From: Ziziphus jujuba
Taxonomy: Eukaryota; Streptophyta; Magnoliopsida; Rosales; Rhamnaceae
NCBI RefSeq assembly: GCF_031755915.1
Contig: NC_083383.1
Coordinates: 27,799,001 to 27,863,000 of the forward strand
DNA: 64,000 nt
Direction of reading: 5' to 3'
The position numbers were made by a program, and so were the translations under genes. The notes under the pieces are model-generated. The model made no database searches. It was not told the DNA's origin and worked only from the letters and a program-made list of their open reading frames with translations. Within the stretch, counting starts at the first letter, position 1. Each line of letters opens with the position of its first letter. Positions 24,544-37,320 of this stretch are shown here, piece by piece.

Positions 24544-27187
24544 GAAGATTTTGGAAGAATTAGTATATGAATTTAGAATTGACAAGTTATAAGAACAATA
24601 TTGGGATCTTAAGCACGTACATAGTAAATAATGTTTTTTTTAATTCAATAAAATACTTTAGTATTATTTTAGGCATCGGGAGTGAAACCGAAGATGATGC
24701 GATGGCTGTGAAACAAGTTTGAGCTATTTCAATGGGTGAATGTTTACTTTCAAAATCGTAGAAGATGTAGAAATTGCACAGTTCTTGACCCTAAGTTAAA
24801 ATCAACTATTTGTTTAGACTTGAAAATAAAAGAAAAATTTGAGCAACTAATGTAAAAAGGTGGGAAAATGTTGGAATTTCATTGAAGGATGCAATATTGC
24901 AGCCATTTCGAATGGTTAGGAATTCTATATTTTTTTGTTAAGGTGTTTTACTCTAAAATAGCACATGGCTCTTTTTACGTTGATCGCATTTCTAAATATT
25001 AGGTAGTTAGTTCTTATGAAATTTGATCTCTAATTTATGTATGCATACATTCCCTGTTTACTTTACACGCTACAGCATTGCAAGCATTGACAAATCCTTA
25101 TGTTACACGTATATGCTTTAATCTTATAGTCCTAAATATATATGTAATGTATAAATATGTATATATATATATATGTTGACAGAATTGTATACTCTGATTG
25201 AAATTAATGTTTGGTCTTCATATGCTCAGTTAACCTTTGGTTTATAGATGTTTCACATAAAATTGGAATACAATTTTGTATTTGTAAGCTGATGGAGATT
25301 TAGAAGCATTTGCAAGCTAGGAACAAGAAAGTGAAACCCTTGCTATGTTGTTACCATATTGCTTTTATGAACCTTCATATAATCCAAAATGGACAATTGC
25401 TTTTGTTAAGCGTGTATTATATTATCTAAGATTCCCTTCTGTTGTATTGCCATTATGAAGTTCGGATTACTTTGGTCCTGTTTTTGATCTCATGCCTAAT
25501 TGGTTTTTTTTTTTTTTTTTTCTTTTAAAAGTCCAAATGGATTAATGATTTGTATGACTGAAATTTTTTTTCTCATTGTAGAATATGTAGCATTAAATGT
25601 GAAAGTGTGGAATGGATCTAGAAGAGACAGTTGATAGGTCCTTGTTAATTTAAAATTTTAGCTCTCGAAACTTTTTATTAATCAGGAACTTATAAGAGTC
25701 TAATCTACTCTTTATGTATCTCTAGACCCCCAAACTACAGATTCACAGTTCACATATGTATTTTAACAATTGAGGATTTAGTTCTCCCACAATAGATATA
25801 AAAGTAATAAATTCAATACACAATGAGAGTTTTAGTTCTTTCATCGAAGATACAATGAAAACAATAAAAAGCAAAAATGGAAATGACAAAAAAGTAAAAA
25901 TTAAGCATACAAATTTTTATGTTGAATCTCTATATGGGAAAAATCAAAGGTGTCAGCTACTATTTCTAATTTAAAAGTCCACTTAGAAAGGAAAGCTATA
26001 CAATCATACGGTCATGTTGTATGTATAAGAAATAATACTGATATATCTAGCTACTGTGATAGTAAGATAACTTGATTTCCTAATTCTTAATGAAGTAGCC
26101 TTAAACTTCGATCACCGTAGTGGCTTGCAAGGAAAATATCACAGCTCCATCTTCAAAGCCTCCTCCCTCATGAGGATTCAATACCACTATCATTGCAATG
26201 TTCTTTCTCGCAAAGATACTCCTTTTCCAAGATCTTCCCAAAACAAATCTCGGAAAGTATAAATTGAATTGTGATCAAGGAATGTGTTTGTGGAATTTGG
26301 ATGGTCAGTAAATCCTATGGTTTCTCTGACTAAGTGTGAAAATGAAAAACAAAGAAACCCAACTAAAACTTGTAGAAAAATACACAAAGGTGAAACAAAG
26401 AAACCCAAATAAAACTTGTAGAAAAATACGAAAAGATGAGACAAGACTCAAACCATGATGTATAAAATCAATAAAGGAAGCTCGAATGTGATTAAAATGA
26501 TCATAAACACTTGAAACAATAGGTTTGACTGACACTAGGGTGTTTATAACACTCTCTCCTCTGAAAAATCCAAGAAAATGATAGGGTTTTGTCAAATATG
26601 AAGACATTCAAACAACATAGAAGGAACCCAACAAAAAGAAAATTTTTTAATTGTAGTGGTTAGTTTTGGATCCATTTTTGGTCGGTTTTTTAGGTTATTA
26701 TTTATAACAGAATCTCTATTATACCAAAAAAATATTTGTTAACCATCGGGTTTGGAGAACCAACGCCTTCATTTTGATCAATCGGGGTTTGATTTCCATT
26801 ATATTATGATATGAGGTACAAAAATTAAGCGGCAATCAAAGAAAAATTCTTTATATTATACCACTATAAAGGCCATTATCCGAGTTATGCGGGATTATAT
26901 CAAGCAACTATAACATGCACGACTTGGTCGAATGAATATCATTGATGGTATGATGATCTTCTTTTCTAAAGCAAAATTCTGGTGCTCCCCATACATGAGC
27001 ATAGCTCCCACCTCCCACAAAGAGATGGGGCCGACGTGCCTGCCCTTTTTTCTCTTTCTATCACTTAATACATTTGCCATTGCTTGTAATGTGGAATTAA
27101 CAGTGTTTAACGAAGATGTCCCTTTTACAACTTAGTAGTTAGATACTATAAGAACACTGAAAATAGTTCACCTTACTAACCATACCC
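24544..27187. other. intergenic, no gene recognised
   Basis: AT-rich DNA downstream of NPF gene 2, whose stop codon is at 27188. A short stretch near 24766 translates as CTVLDPKLKS, which faintly resembles the LDPRYK motif of hAT transposases, but nothing around it supports the idea. A poly-T run lies near 25503-25521. A 38-bp-scale direct repetition (GAAACAAAGAAACCCAA...ACTTGTAGAAAAATAC) lies near 26340-26430. No gene was found. Confidence 0.45.
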
Positions 27188-28762
27188 TTATACTTTATAA
27201 ATATAAGATTTTGTGAAAAACAAGAAGACCACAAATCCTATTAGACTAAGCACAGAAAGTAGCCAGTAAAAGTAATCAAGGTGTCCTCTATTTAAATTAC
27301 TAGCAAACCAACTCTCTTGCCCACTCTCACTAGTTGCTTTGTCAATGATTGAGATAAGAAAACTACTTAGAAAGCTCCCTACACCATAAATGCTAAGGTA
27401 CAGCGCAAGCCCTATGCTCCTTAGTTCATTTGGAACTTGATCATAGAAAAACTCTTGCTGACCAACGACGGTGAAAACTTCCGATATCCCAAACAAGAGG
27501 TACAACAGAACCAACCACCACACGCTCATGGGTACTGGCGCATTTGGCATATCAAGCAGATCATATTCTTCAGCAGTTTTGAGCCTTTTTATCTCGACAA
27601 CAGCTTCAAGCGCCATGTACAGAGCAGATAAAGCCATTCCAATTCCTATTCTTTGTAACATTGTGAATCCAAATGGTTTCCTGGTCAATACTTTTGCCAC
27701 TGGAATAACAAAACGATCATAAATGGGAACGAAGAGAACCGAAGCGAGGTTTTTAAAAGATTGAACCGAAGCTGCTGGTATATCGAACCCGGGCTTAATT
27801 GTTCTGTTCATTGTAGCTGCTTGCTTGGTAAGGAAAGTTGAAGATTGTGCACAAACACAATAGCATATACCAAACATGTTCCCCATATTGGAACAAGTCT
27901 AAGTACGGCCTTTGCTTCTTCAACCTCTTCCATACTACAGTCTATCTTCTCCTCTGCTTCCAAAGCGTCTGCTGGTACAAGCAGAGCTTTGTTGAGGAAT
28001 CTATCAGATTTATAAAACATATATATCCACGTTATGCAATTGAAAAAGCCTTCTTCTTTTTTTGTTTTTTTGGCTTAAAACAAAGAGAAATTTAATACTT
28101 GTAGAAAGCTTTAATTTGCTTACTTGAATTGTTTGAAACTTTGTTGATGAGAATCCTCTTCAGTTTCTACTGATGATGGGCTTGTTGATCTCCAATTCCT
28201 TAATGCTGCAATAAACACTCTGCCAATTCTTACAAACGGGCTCTTTTTGTCTTGTATAATATTTCTATACCTATAAGTTTTAGTTCCGAGCAAGAAAGCC
28301 AATAAAGCAAAGACCATTGCAATACAAGGAACTCCAAAACCTAGACTCCAACTGAGATTGTCTTGTATATAGCTTACAATCAAATTTGTTGAAAAAATGC
28401 CCATGCATGTACTAAAATACCACCAATTGAAGAATGAGCTTTTGGCTTTACACTCTTCTGGATGTTGTCCATCGAACTGATCAGCTCCAAAAGCTTGAAT
28501 ACAAGGCTTGTGTCCACCTTGTGCAATTGCTACTAGATATAAAGAAAAGAGGAAGGATATGCATTGCAACTGAGGAGGAGAATTATTTTGATGAGAAGCA
28601 CTGGCAGAAGTTGGAAAAGCTGATAGAGTCAGCAATCCTAGTCCCTATAATTCCGAATTCGAATATAACGCATAAATAATTCGCTTTTAGATATCAAAGC
28701 AAGTATCAAACATTAATTTCGTAATTTCATCCATCAATTTAACTCACAAATACTGCATTATT

Positions 28763-29138
28763 GGCTTAATTGCATTTTACACCATCAACTATGCTACCTT
28801 TTAGACTTTGCCTCCCAAATTACAGAAACCCCCACGTTACCTTTAAACTATTAGTTCTTATTACTTTAATCCAATTTATGCTATCTTCTCCAATAAATTT
28901 TGCAATATTAGTCTTGCATACCATTCAGAAATACAATAAATTTAGAATAAAACAGTTTACATAATTTGTATATGCTTAATTCTATAAATTAATACGTAAA
29001 AATGATAATTGGAAATGCATGATTAGACTAAACTGATTGGAAATTAATTGTTCATGGGAGCAATATATAGGGTAATGTAGTATAGGGGCAGAGCACAAAA
29101 AGTAGTACAGTTGAGGTGATAACGTGTAGTTATCCCCA
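28763..29138. mobile_element. MITE-like element in intron 2 of the second NPF gene
   Basis: The left end GGCTTAATTGCATTTTACACC then ATCAACTATGCTACC is matched in inverted orientation by the right end, whose reverse complement reads GGGGATAACTACACG then TCACCTCAACTGTACTAC. The GCATTTTACACC start is a common plant interspersed-repeat motif. At 376 bp with no coding capacity, a MITE is the best reading. The inverted ends are imperfect and I found no target duplication. Confidence 0.45.
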
Positions 29139-29805
29139 AGTCATTTTGTAATTAGAGAAATCCTCAAGTTTTTTAGATGTGAAATAAAAAAATATTCCTT
29201 TTTCAAAACAATAAATAAATAAATAAAGACTAAATATTCCTTCCTTTTTCAGGTAATTTGCTTACCTGAAATGGTAGTTAGAGTTTCTTGAGCATCTAAT
29301 TAACTAAAAAGTTGAAAGAAAAGGGAAAAAAAAAAGACATAAAACCTAATTAAACACAACTTCAAATTGTGTTAGTTTTCGATTTTTGATTTTTGATTTA
29401 AGTTTAAAATTGTTTATAATATCTAACAAAATATAATAACAACTAATTAACATTTAAGAAACAAATTAAACACAATCATCTAAAAAATAAAAACAGAAAT
29501 AAACAAATGAGCTAACCAAATTACTAAATGACCTCTTAGTATTTATATAAATATATATTGAAGATGAAGAATTCAAACTTGGTTATTGCCTAAAAAATAG
29601 TGGTTTTTATCGGAAAGTATTCCAGAGGAAAAAAGTTCATGGTTTTCCAATATTTTGAAACTCAATTTAGATTTGAAAAGACATTTAAAGATTTTTATGG
29701 ATTTGAAAATTTTAAGTATATTTAATATAGATTTTTAAAGATTTTATAAAAATTTTGAAGTATTTAATATAGATTTTAAAATTTTTAAAAAGTCTGTAAA
29801 TGTTA

Positions 29806-30660
29806 GAAGATATTCAATTGAAACAGTTTAAAATAAAATATATTCAAAATGATGATATTTTTATAGACTTTTTTAAATCCTAACTTTTATAGATTTTTAA
29901 GTTAAAAAGGAAAATATTTGCTTTAAAATTTCTTCACCCTTCACCCTGAACTTCTGTAGACTTTGAAGATTTTTTTTAGATGACTCCAATTTAAATTAAT
30001 TATATATTATTTTTCAAACCCTCTCTCTCTCCGTATTATCTTTAAATGCCATAGGGCTTTGACGATTTTACACAACTTGTTTTTTTTCTTTTGTCTTCTT
30101 ATCTCATGAAAGAAAATTACATAAAGTGGAAAAATTTTCCTATACTTTGTTTTTTTTTTTTTTTTTGTCTTGGTCTGCTATTGTTCTGACACCGTTTCAC
30201 CATAGTACCTATTAAAATATATATATATATATATAAAGGTAATTCAAATATATCATAGAAATTTTATAAAGTCATTATAAATTTCCACTTCTGCTATTGT
30301 TAAGTAAATTTTCCTTCTCGATATGATTTGTTAAGTAAATTTTCCTTCTCGGTATGATTTGTTTATATTTTAAAAAGAAAATATTTATGGATATGAGGAA
30401 AAATAAAAAATAAAAAACTCTACAAATCTTTTTAAAATGGAAGCCTATAAAAGTTCATAGATTTGTTTTTCTTAATTTTGTTAACTCTATAAAGTTTAAT
30501 AGAATGTATAAAATAAAGTCTATAAAAATTTTTTAAAATCCCTTAAACTTTATAAAAGTTTATACAAATTTATAAAACTTTGTAAAAATCAATCACTTAA
30601 AAAGTTTACATTATCTATTAAAATACAAATTAAATACATTTTAAAATTGAATACACCCCT
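29806..30660. mobile_element. second MITE-like element in the same intron
   Basis: The right end, reverse-complemented, is AGGGGTGTATTCAATTTTAA, a terminus seen in a widespread class of AT-rich plant MITEs. The left end AGAAGATATTCAATTGAA is a decayed match. The arms share inverted TTTATAGATTTTTAAG-type motifs and the centre has (TA)n and a 31-bp tandem pair. The left boundary is uncertain. Confidence 0.4.
30300..30361 (+). repeat. 31-bp tandem duplication
   Basis: Two adjacent 31-bp units beginning TTAAGTAAATTTTCCTTCTC differ at a single base. They lie within the second MITE-like element. Confidence 0.9.
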
Positions 30661-31755
30661 AAATATAAATATATGTGCGAGAAGAAATGAGCAAATGCAA
30701 ATTTGGAGAGTATTAATTCAATTTACATAAATTATTATTGTTATTATTATTGAAATTAATGTATTCACCCCGAAAAAAAAAAGTATGATATTTCAGTTTT
30801 AATTTATCTCAAAGAAAATAGATTGTAAGAAGAAACAAACACTAATAAATATTTGGTAAAAAAAAAAAAAAAAAAAAAAAGGACCATTATTCGTGTGAAA
30901 AATTTCGAAGATTGCCAAACAGTAACAGAAGAAATTGTGCGGATATGGTAGCATTGTAGTCTTCTGGATTTATGGTGAATAGCATGTTGGTTTCTTCCTG
31001 AATGAACTAAACCACTCCTCCAGGCTCCAACGCAAGAGATCATCTTCTCCCCCTAATAGGTATATTTCACTTCTACCTTCAAACCAGCCCTACTTCTATC
31101 TCCTATCTTCTATGTACTGCCACGGACTGCAAGAAATATGCCCTTTATATATTATAGTTTTTGGATTCTTCTAAGGAGGTCTGTTTACTGATTCAAAGAA
31201 GCTGGTACTTAATAAAATTGTTAAAATAATAATAATAATAATAATAAGAATAAGAAAGATCTTAAAAATACAAGTGGATTAATTAAGGGGTCGACAAACC
31301 AGAATGTAGAGCAGAGAAGCCACCACGATGGTACAATATTGTCCAAAGAAAGAATCCGCTACAAAGGCTCCCAACAGTGGAAGCAACAACGCCGTTCCAG
31401 ACCAAACGTTGACGTTTTCGGCCGCCGTAGCCGCGGACTGTCCCAGTGGCCCCGTCAAATAGCTTATCAGATTGGAGCTAATCCCATAGTACGCGAACCT
31501 CTCTGCAACCTCCACGGCTTTAACATATAATCAAGACAACGAAAAAAGAAAATAAATAAATAAGTTTCCAATGACTAAATATATGGTGAACAAATCGCAG
31601 GATTTTGAATGGGTGAGTTTGTTTTTACCTAGGATAAAACCCGCAGACCTCCATCCACCCGAACTGGACCTCAGAACTGGGCGGCCTTTGTTGTCAACGA
31701 CACCATCAACGATGTCGTCCAGAAGCGGAGTCTGGGTATCGGAAGCCATACACAT

Positions 31756-32913
31756 AGAAAAATTCTAGTCCAGTACCCTCACTGCAATAAGCTGAAAGGA
31801 GGCAGTAGTGTGCACACTGAAACGCCGGCTTAAAAGAGCATTTTTTTTTTTTCAAAGATAATTGTCATTTCACGGAAAATATATTGAAAAAGAATATGAT
31901 AAAACGTCTAATATTGACTTGTGAGGATGGACAATAGTGCAACCTCCAATAATTTGCAATAAACGAAAGGATTAGTTACGGAATCTTCTCTTTTTTCGCT
32001 GAAAAGATAATGAATCTTCTGTAGGGAAGCATCACTGCCCCGTATTCTATGAGATTTTCCAGTCATAATTGAAGACTTTTGCTCTCTCAGATAAAACTTT
32101 GAAAACGCACTAACCAATCTTCAACATCTCATCAAACACAATAATAAAAAAACACTGTTCTGATATCCAAAATTGCTTCAAACCCCCACCCAATATCAAA
32201 GTCCTGTCACCCAGAACTCCCCGATATCCAAATCATCACCTATACATCAAACTCCCAATTTTCTGTTTCTTTTCCACAAAGTAGTTAACGTATTCTCTTT
32301 TGAGATAAGAGAATATTCTTTAAAGGCAGGAAGAATATCTCTTTGTGGAAATTAAAAGCCACTAGACAATAAAATAACATATGCCATTCTTGGATTTCAT
32401 TGACAGTGTCAAGCTCAAGTGCACCTTTTTTTTTTTTTTTTTTTTTTATTTACGTATTTTTTATCGGGTGCATTTTTGGATAATTCAAAGCTTCTGATGC
32501 AATTTACTCTACCACTTGATCTTCTCAAACAGAAGACAAGCTATTCTCTTCGCTTTTTTGGGATGAATCCAAACTCAACTAGCAAAAAACAAATAAACGC
32601 TACTTCAAATCCATTTTTAAAAATAAAAAATAGATTAAAATACCAAGTTGAGAGTAAAAGTTCAAACGTGGTTTTAATAACAGTGTAAGATAGAGGAGGA
32701 GAAAACTACTACGCCAAAACTTAAAAAGGGTACATCAGGAAATACGATAACACAAACATAAAACTACGCGTGAAAGAATCGAAAGAGCCCGTGGCAATAA
32801 CCCTGCCCTGTTTTGTAAGAAAGTTTTTTTTTTTTTTTTTTTTTTTTTCCTTTTTCATATCCATAGTCCTTACATGCATATTTTATTTGTTATTTGTTTC
32901 TTAATATGAAAGA

Positions 32914-32944
<31 letters not shown>

Positions 32945-33110
32945 GATACAACTTAATCCATATCAAATTGTCCTGATGATTTTTTACCATCAGTATTTTT
33001 TTTTTAAACTTTAAATTACATTAAAATTTAATATTTAAAAATACATTAAAAGGCTAAATACATTATTTTTCATTACATAACTATAAAAATACACTACTTT
33101 TCATTTTTCC

Positions 33111-33146
<36 letters not shown>

Positions 33147-35238
33147 AAAGTACATTACTTTTTATTTTTTTAATAGAATTTTAATAATATTATTAAAATT
33201 ACATTTAACACTAATTAAATTTTAAATTTTAATTTTTAATTCAATCGAAAAATTATAAAAAGAATATTTGATATTAAAATCATCATATTATCCTTATGTG
33301 ATCCGAACTTTCTATATATGTATATTTCTAAAAAAAGGTATACGGCAATTGGCATATAATAAGGTGATATGGAACATGGCAATTTCTAGCCACTATAGAT
33401 GGAGTACCAATGAGATGTATCGTAGGTAGCAATTTAATTGGTCGTTCTCAAAAAAAAAAAAAATAAATAAATAAATAAATAAAAATTATTTTCCTACATT
33501 ATAAAAGGTTAATAAAATAATTAAATATATCCAATCACTATTTGTTTCTCATCTTAGCATGCGTCCTACTTATGTTCATCATCAATAGTGACAAAACAAC
33601 GAAACTTAAATGCTACACATCTTAATTCAACATTTAAATTAATGCATTGAATCTCTACGATCTACACAATTGACTGTGAATAAATAAGTTTTTTGTCTGC
33701 TAAAGGTAGTATTATGGTGGAATGGATTAAATTGAAGGTTTTCTGTTTTGAGTCTCTTTCCAACATTCATGGCACAAAATCTGTAACAAATTGTTTCCAT
33801 GAGCTAATATGGTAGGGCATCTATTACTGTCAAGTGTTTTCAGGTATATGGATTTATTGTCCTCTTCCACCAATGAATAAGCATATAAACGTTGATCCGA
33901 AATTTCTGAATACCAACAACAACGCCCAGAATGATTACACTCCCCCAATCCAATGGGCCAGATCCATACCTGTCTAAAAGATCAGAACCCACACTTGGGC
34001 AGGCCATACCCTTTTTAATTTACAAGTGAAAATCAAATATCTGATCATTAAGCAAAAGTAAGTTCTTTTATTTTTCCCACAAGATTTGAACATTTCTATA
34101 TACAATAAAAGGTTTGTCCTTGTTGGCTAAACAATCTCTTGTAATTCTTCTTCTTCTTTTTGTTAAAAAATAATAATAATAAAACCAATATCATATCACT
34201 TGGATTCATATATTGACCATCCTAAAGTTAGTTGAAAATTTTGGTTTGGCAAAGTGATATTTTGATTGTGTCTATGACGCAAGGTTTAAGAAATTGAAAT
34301 ATTGATGGAAATTTTGCTGAAATTTCCATATTTTTAAAGTTGGATAGAAAATCTTTGTTCCAAATAGAACCTAGTAAAATTTTCAAAACTTTAATTGAAA
34401 TTTTTAATATTTCTACAAAGTTTTCATCAAAATTTTCATCAAATATCAATATCAATTCATTTACAATTTTATTAAAAAAAAATTATAATTTTCATTGAAA
34501 TTTCTATTGAAATTAATTTTTTAACACAAAATTATTGATATTTCACTATCTACCTAATTATTATTTTTTATAATAAATTTAATATTTCTATAAATATTAT
34601 AAAGTAGATATAAATTAACATAAATAAAAATACAAATTTGTATGTGAAATAAATGATAGATATTATAAAAATATACAAGGAATAATTCTCTGCTAATGTA
34701 GCTAAATAAATTAACAAAACATCTTAAATAGTAATTTATGTGCATACAGTCATTAAATATCATATACCGATTATGAACAAAGACAACCACATTTAATATA
34801 AGATCTATATGGTTGGCATATTAATAATAATATACAAAATTATCTAAAAGATATAACTTTTAATAATTAATTTTCATATTTTATATTTCAAAATGAGCAT
34901 GAGGAAGAAACTAATAATTTTTAACTATCTAAGAATTTTATGTGGTATTGAGATGATATTTTATAAAATATAATATAACTGTAATAAATCTGAATAATAA
35001 AAATTTTTATCAAATATTTTTTTTTTGCATATTTTTTATGGTTAATAATATATTAATGACCATTAACCTTACTATACATTGAGAGATTAAGATAAATAAA
35101 ATCCGTTCAATATTTTTATAATTTTTATAATCAATTTTACATTGAATTGATTAAATAAGTAAATCATAAAGTTTCAATAAGAATTTATATTTTTAAAAAT
35201 AAATTCTCAAATATTTCGGTCATTTTTTTATGAGTTTT
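31756..35238. other. upstream region of NPF gene 2 and intergenic DNA
   Basis: The first few hundred bases are the 5' region of NPF gene 2; a weak TATA-like TTTTAAG lies near 31832. Beyond that are poly-T runs near 32427-32447 and 32825-32849, (TA)n near 32922-32943 and 33116-33142, and (AAAT)n near 33465. Apart from the repeat at 33727-33960, nothing was recognised. Open frames at 31908-32117, 32419-32688 and 34228-34790 have low-complexity or unmatched translations. Confidence 0.45.
33727..33960 (-). repeat. dispersed repeat, copy 1 (paired with 40026-40375)
   Basis: On the minus strand this segment contains GAAGAGGACAATAAATC, then CCTACCATATTAGCTC, then GAATGTTGGAAAGAGACTCAA. The same three blocks occur in the same order on the plus strand at 40026-40375, with a longer spacer there. 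The open frame of 73 codons across it has no recognised domain. It is likely a fragment of an unidentified transposable element. Confidence 0.6.
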
Positions 35239-36298
35239 TGTAGGCTGCTTCCAGAATTCTCTGTTGAAATCCAAGGCTAACCCTTAATAGAGGAAAACCT
35301 TTTGGAGGTTCCTACTAGAAATATGGCAGCACCTTCCCCAAGGGTTGGACTTATCCCAAAAATTCCTGCACAAAAAACATACTCCACTAATACACCACTT
35401 TATTCCTTCCACCTTACACACAATTTTTTCCTCAAGGTGCAGCACTCCAATAATAAATAATAAATGGAACAGGAACAAAAATTAATAATTAATAATTCCA
35501 CAACAATAGTAGTTAGAAATTTCTACACCCAACATTTAGTATCAGAGCATGCTAAGAATTTAGTTTAAGAATAAAATAACACAAATGCAAAGGAAATAAT
35601 TATAATTTACAAAGAAGAGAAGGGGAAAGTTCCACTCAAGACACAAAAACAGAAGGAATGCACCGTGGATGGACAAAGTCCATTAATCACCTGGACCTAG
35701 GGGAATGGATTTAAAAAAATATATATATAATGAGATGTTAATCATCCCTGTAAGTAGTACCCATCTAAATAGTAACATAATATTATTTTATGAGTGAAAC
35801 TACATAATGAAAATAAATAATTAAATAAATAAATAAGTAAATAAAATGGTAATTGGAAGGTAAGAATTTAAAATTTAATAAATTTAAGAAATTATTTAGA
35901 AATAAACATTCTCGCAAAATCCTAACTAATTTGCCCAGTTGAAAGGCTCACCATTTTTAGATTATTTTTTACAAAATCCATAATTTTTATATTACCCAAA
36001 AATTAGAATAGTATTGTGGAAAATATAAATAAACTAAAAAGAACAATGGATAGAATTATTAAATCTAAATTTTAGACAAACAAAAAAATAAATATAAAAT
36101 TAAAAGTTAGATAAAATAAATAGAATAATAGAATAGAATAAATTGATATGATAAAAAATTAAATTCAAAATTTAAATAATTTATAAAATGGCAATTAATT
36201 AATTTAAAATCATAATCTAAATAAATAAATAAAATATGTTTTAAAAACATTTTATTTTTCAAACATGAACCAAGTAATAACATGACTCACCATACTAT

Positions 36299-37320
36299 TG
36301 ATGCGAATCCGCTCGAACTCGCACAACCGACAACTGGCTAGGGTACTGATCCGATACGGATGAAGACCGGACCGATCACTAGGGCTCAAGCTAAGAGGTT
36401 TAAAGATAACGTTGCTGTCTTTATCTAGGAAGTAATTCATTCTCAAAAGGACTTGTCCATACCTGAAGATAAAAGATCTGTTTTAAGTATCCAAGTGGTG
36501 GAGGCTGATACATCGGACATTTTACAATGGACACCCATACATCGGACATTTTATATTGGACACCCATACTTCGGACATCTGATCTCGAACTTTGGACATC
36601 AGACATAACTTAGTTCGGACACCAGGCAGACATAAGTTAGTTCGGACATCAGGTAGACATAAGTTAGATCGAACAGGCATAAGTTAGCTCGGACATCAGG
36701 CAAACATACGTTAGCTTGGATATCAGACATATGTTAGCTCGGACATCAGACATAAGTCAGCTTAGTTGTCAAACTAGTCAACTCGTTTTCTAATTTGCGT
36801 TTGACTTTTTTGGGTTTTTATTTATTTATTTGCTGGACAAATAGTTCTAGGAAAGTTATTATTTTATTATTTTCATTGTAAATTAATTAATTACTACTTC
36901 AAAATAAGGGAATTAATTAACCCAAATTAGATTATGAAAGAATGTGAAATTAGGCAATTTTCTAATTGGATTCTATGTTGGCTGAAATTTCCTAATCCTT
37001 TTAGGGTTTTATTTTGTTCGTTCAAAGCCTATTTAAAGGCTTATTTTCAATGAGAAGTCAAGTTTGAATTTTATACAGAAAATTAGTTGTGAGATTGAAT
37101 TATTTTTGTTCTTTTGAACACCTAAAACACCATTAGTGAATGAATGTTTTAGTTTGACTTATCAATAGGCCTTCCATCACCTATTGTGGCGTCTTCATTA
37201 TATACCAAGGTTTCTAATCACAAGTTGGTTAGGGGTCAAGGTGACCATTAGAACTTGAACATAATTAGATTCGGGCTAATATAATACGGGTTTAGAGTAA
37301 GTCATCCTAGGTTCGTATAA
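36299..37320 (+). mobile_element. unrelated solo LTR nested in gypsy copy D
   Basis: The insertion starts TGATGCGAATCC and ends GGTTCGTATAA; the termini are imperfect inverted repeats (TGATGCGAA / TTATACGAA). It is bordered by a perfect 5-bp duplication, ACTAT, at 36294-36298 and 37321-37325. Removing it restores the LTR D sequence, as seen by comparison with copy C near 22555. A TATTTAAAGGC box near 37030, followed by a leader-like stretch, suggests plus orientation. It holds no coding sequence. The retrotransposon family was not identified. Confidence 0.8.
36514..36773 (+). repeat. tandem GGACATC-type repeat, about ten units
   Basis: About ten units of 20-29 bp, each beginning near CGGACAT and many ending ACATAAGTTAGCT, lie one after another. 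The first two are 29 bp and nearly identical; later units vary in length. The array lies inside the nested solo LTR, upstream of its TATA-like box, where tandem enhancer-like repeats are often found in LTRs. Confidence 0.8.

Larger units (their letters stand above)
27188..31755 (-). pseudogene. NPF5.10: NRT1/PTR family transporter, NPF5.10-like, frameshifted in exon 4
   Basis: Exons on the minus strand are 31749-31629 (or from an upstream in-frame ATG at 31755), 31517-31300, 28644-28124 and 28000-27188. Introns are GT-AG, and positions and phases are the same as in gene 1. Exon 2 is 218 bp in both. Recognisable parts are TPLLDD and [18 protein letters not shown] (ExxER motif), AQGGHKPCIQ, FGADQFDG, FFNWWYF, VPIWGT and SVWWLVLLY. 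In exon 4, TTTGTGCACAA stands where gene 1 has TTTGCACAA-type sequence. The two extra bases near 27849-27854 shift the frame after about residue 336 and lead to a stop at 27808-27810. Without them the exons would sum to a 556-residue protein, and the frame beyond is clean to the natural stop. That argues for a recent break or a sequencing error. Intron 2 is enlarged to 2.66 kb by repeats. Confidence 0.88.

Noticed and set aside
15092..24775. 18-base match TAGAAGATGTAGAAATTG at 15092 and 24758
   Set aside because: No similarity extends on either side, so it is probably chance in AT-rich DNA or too short to interpret.
24766..24800. Possible hAT transposase motif (CTVLDPKLKS)
   Set aside because: A ten-residue resemblance only; no flanking hAT motifs or terminal inverted repeats were seen.
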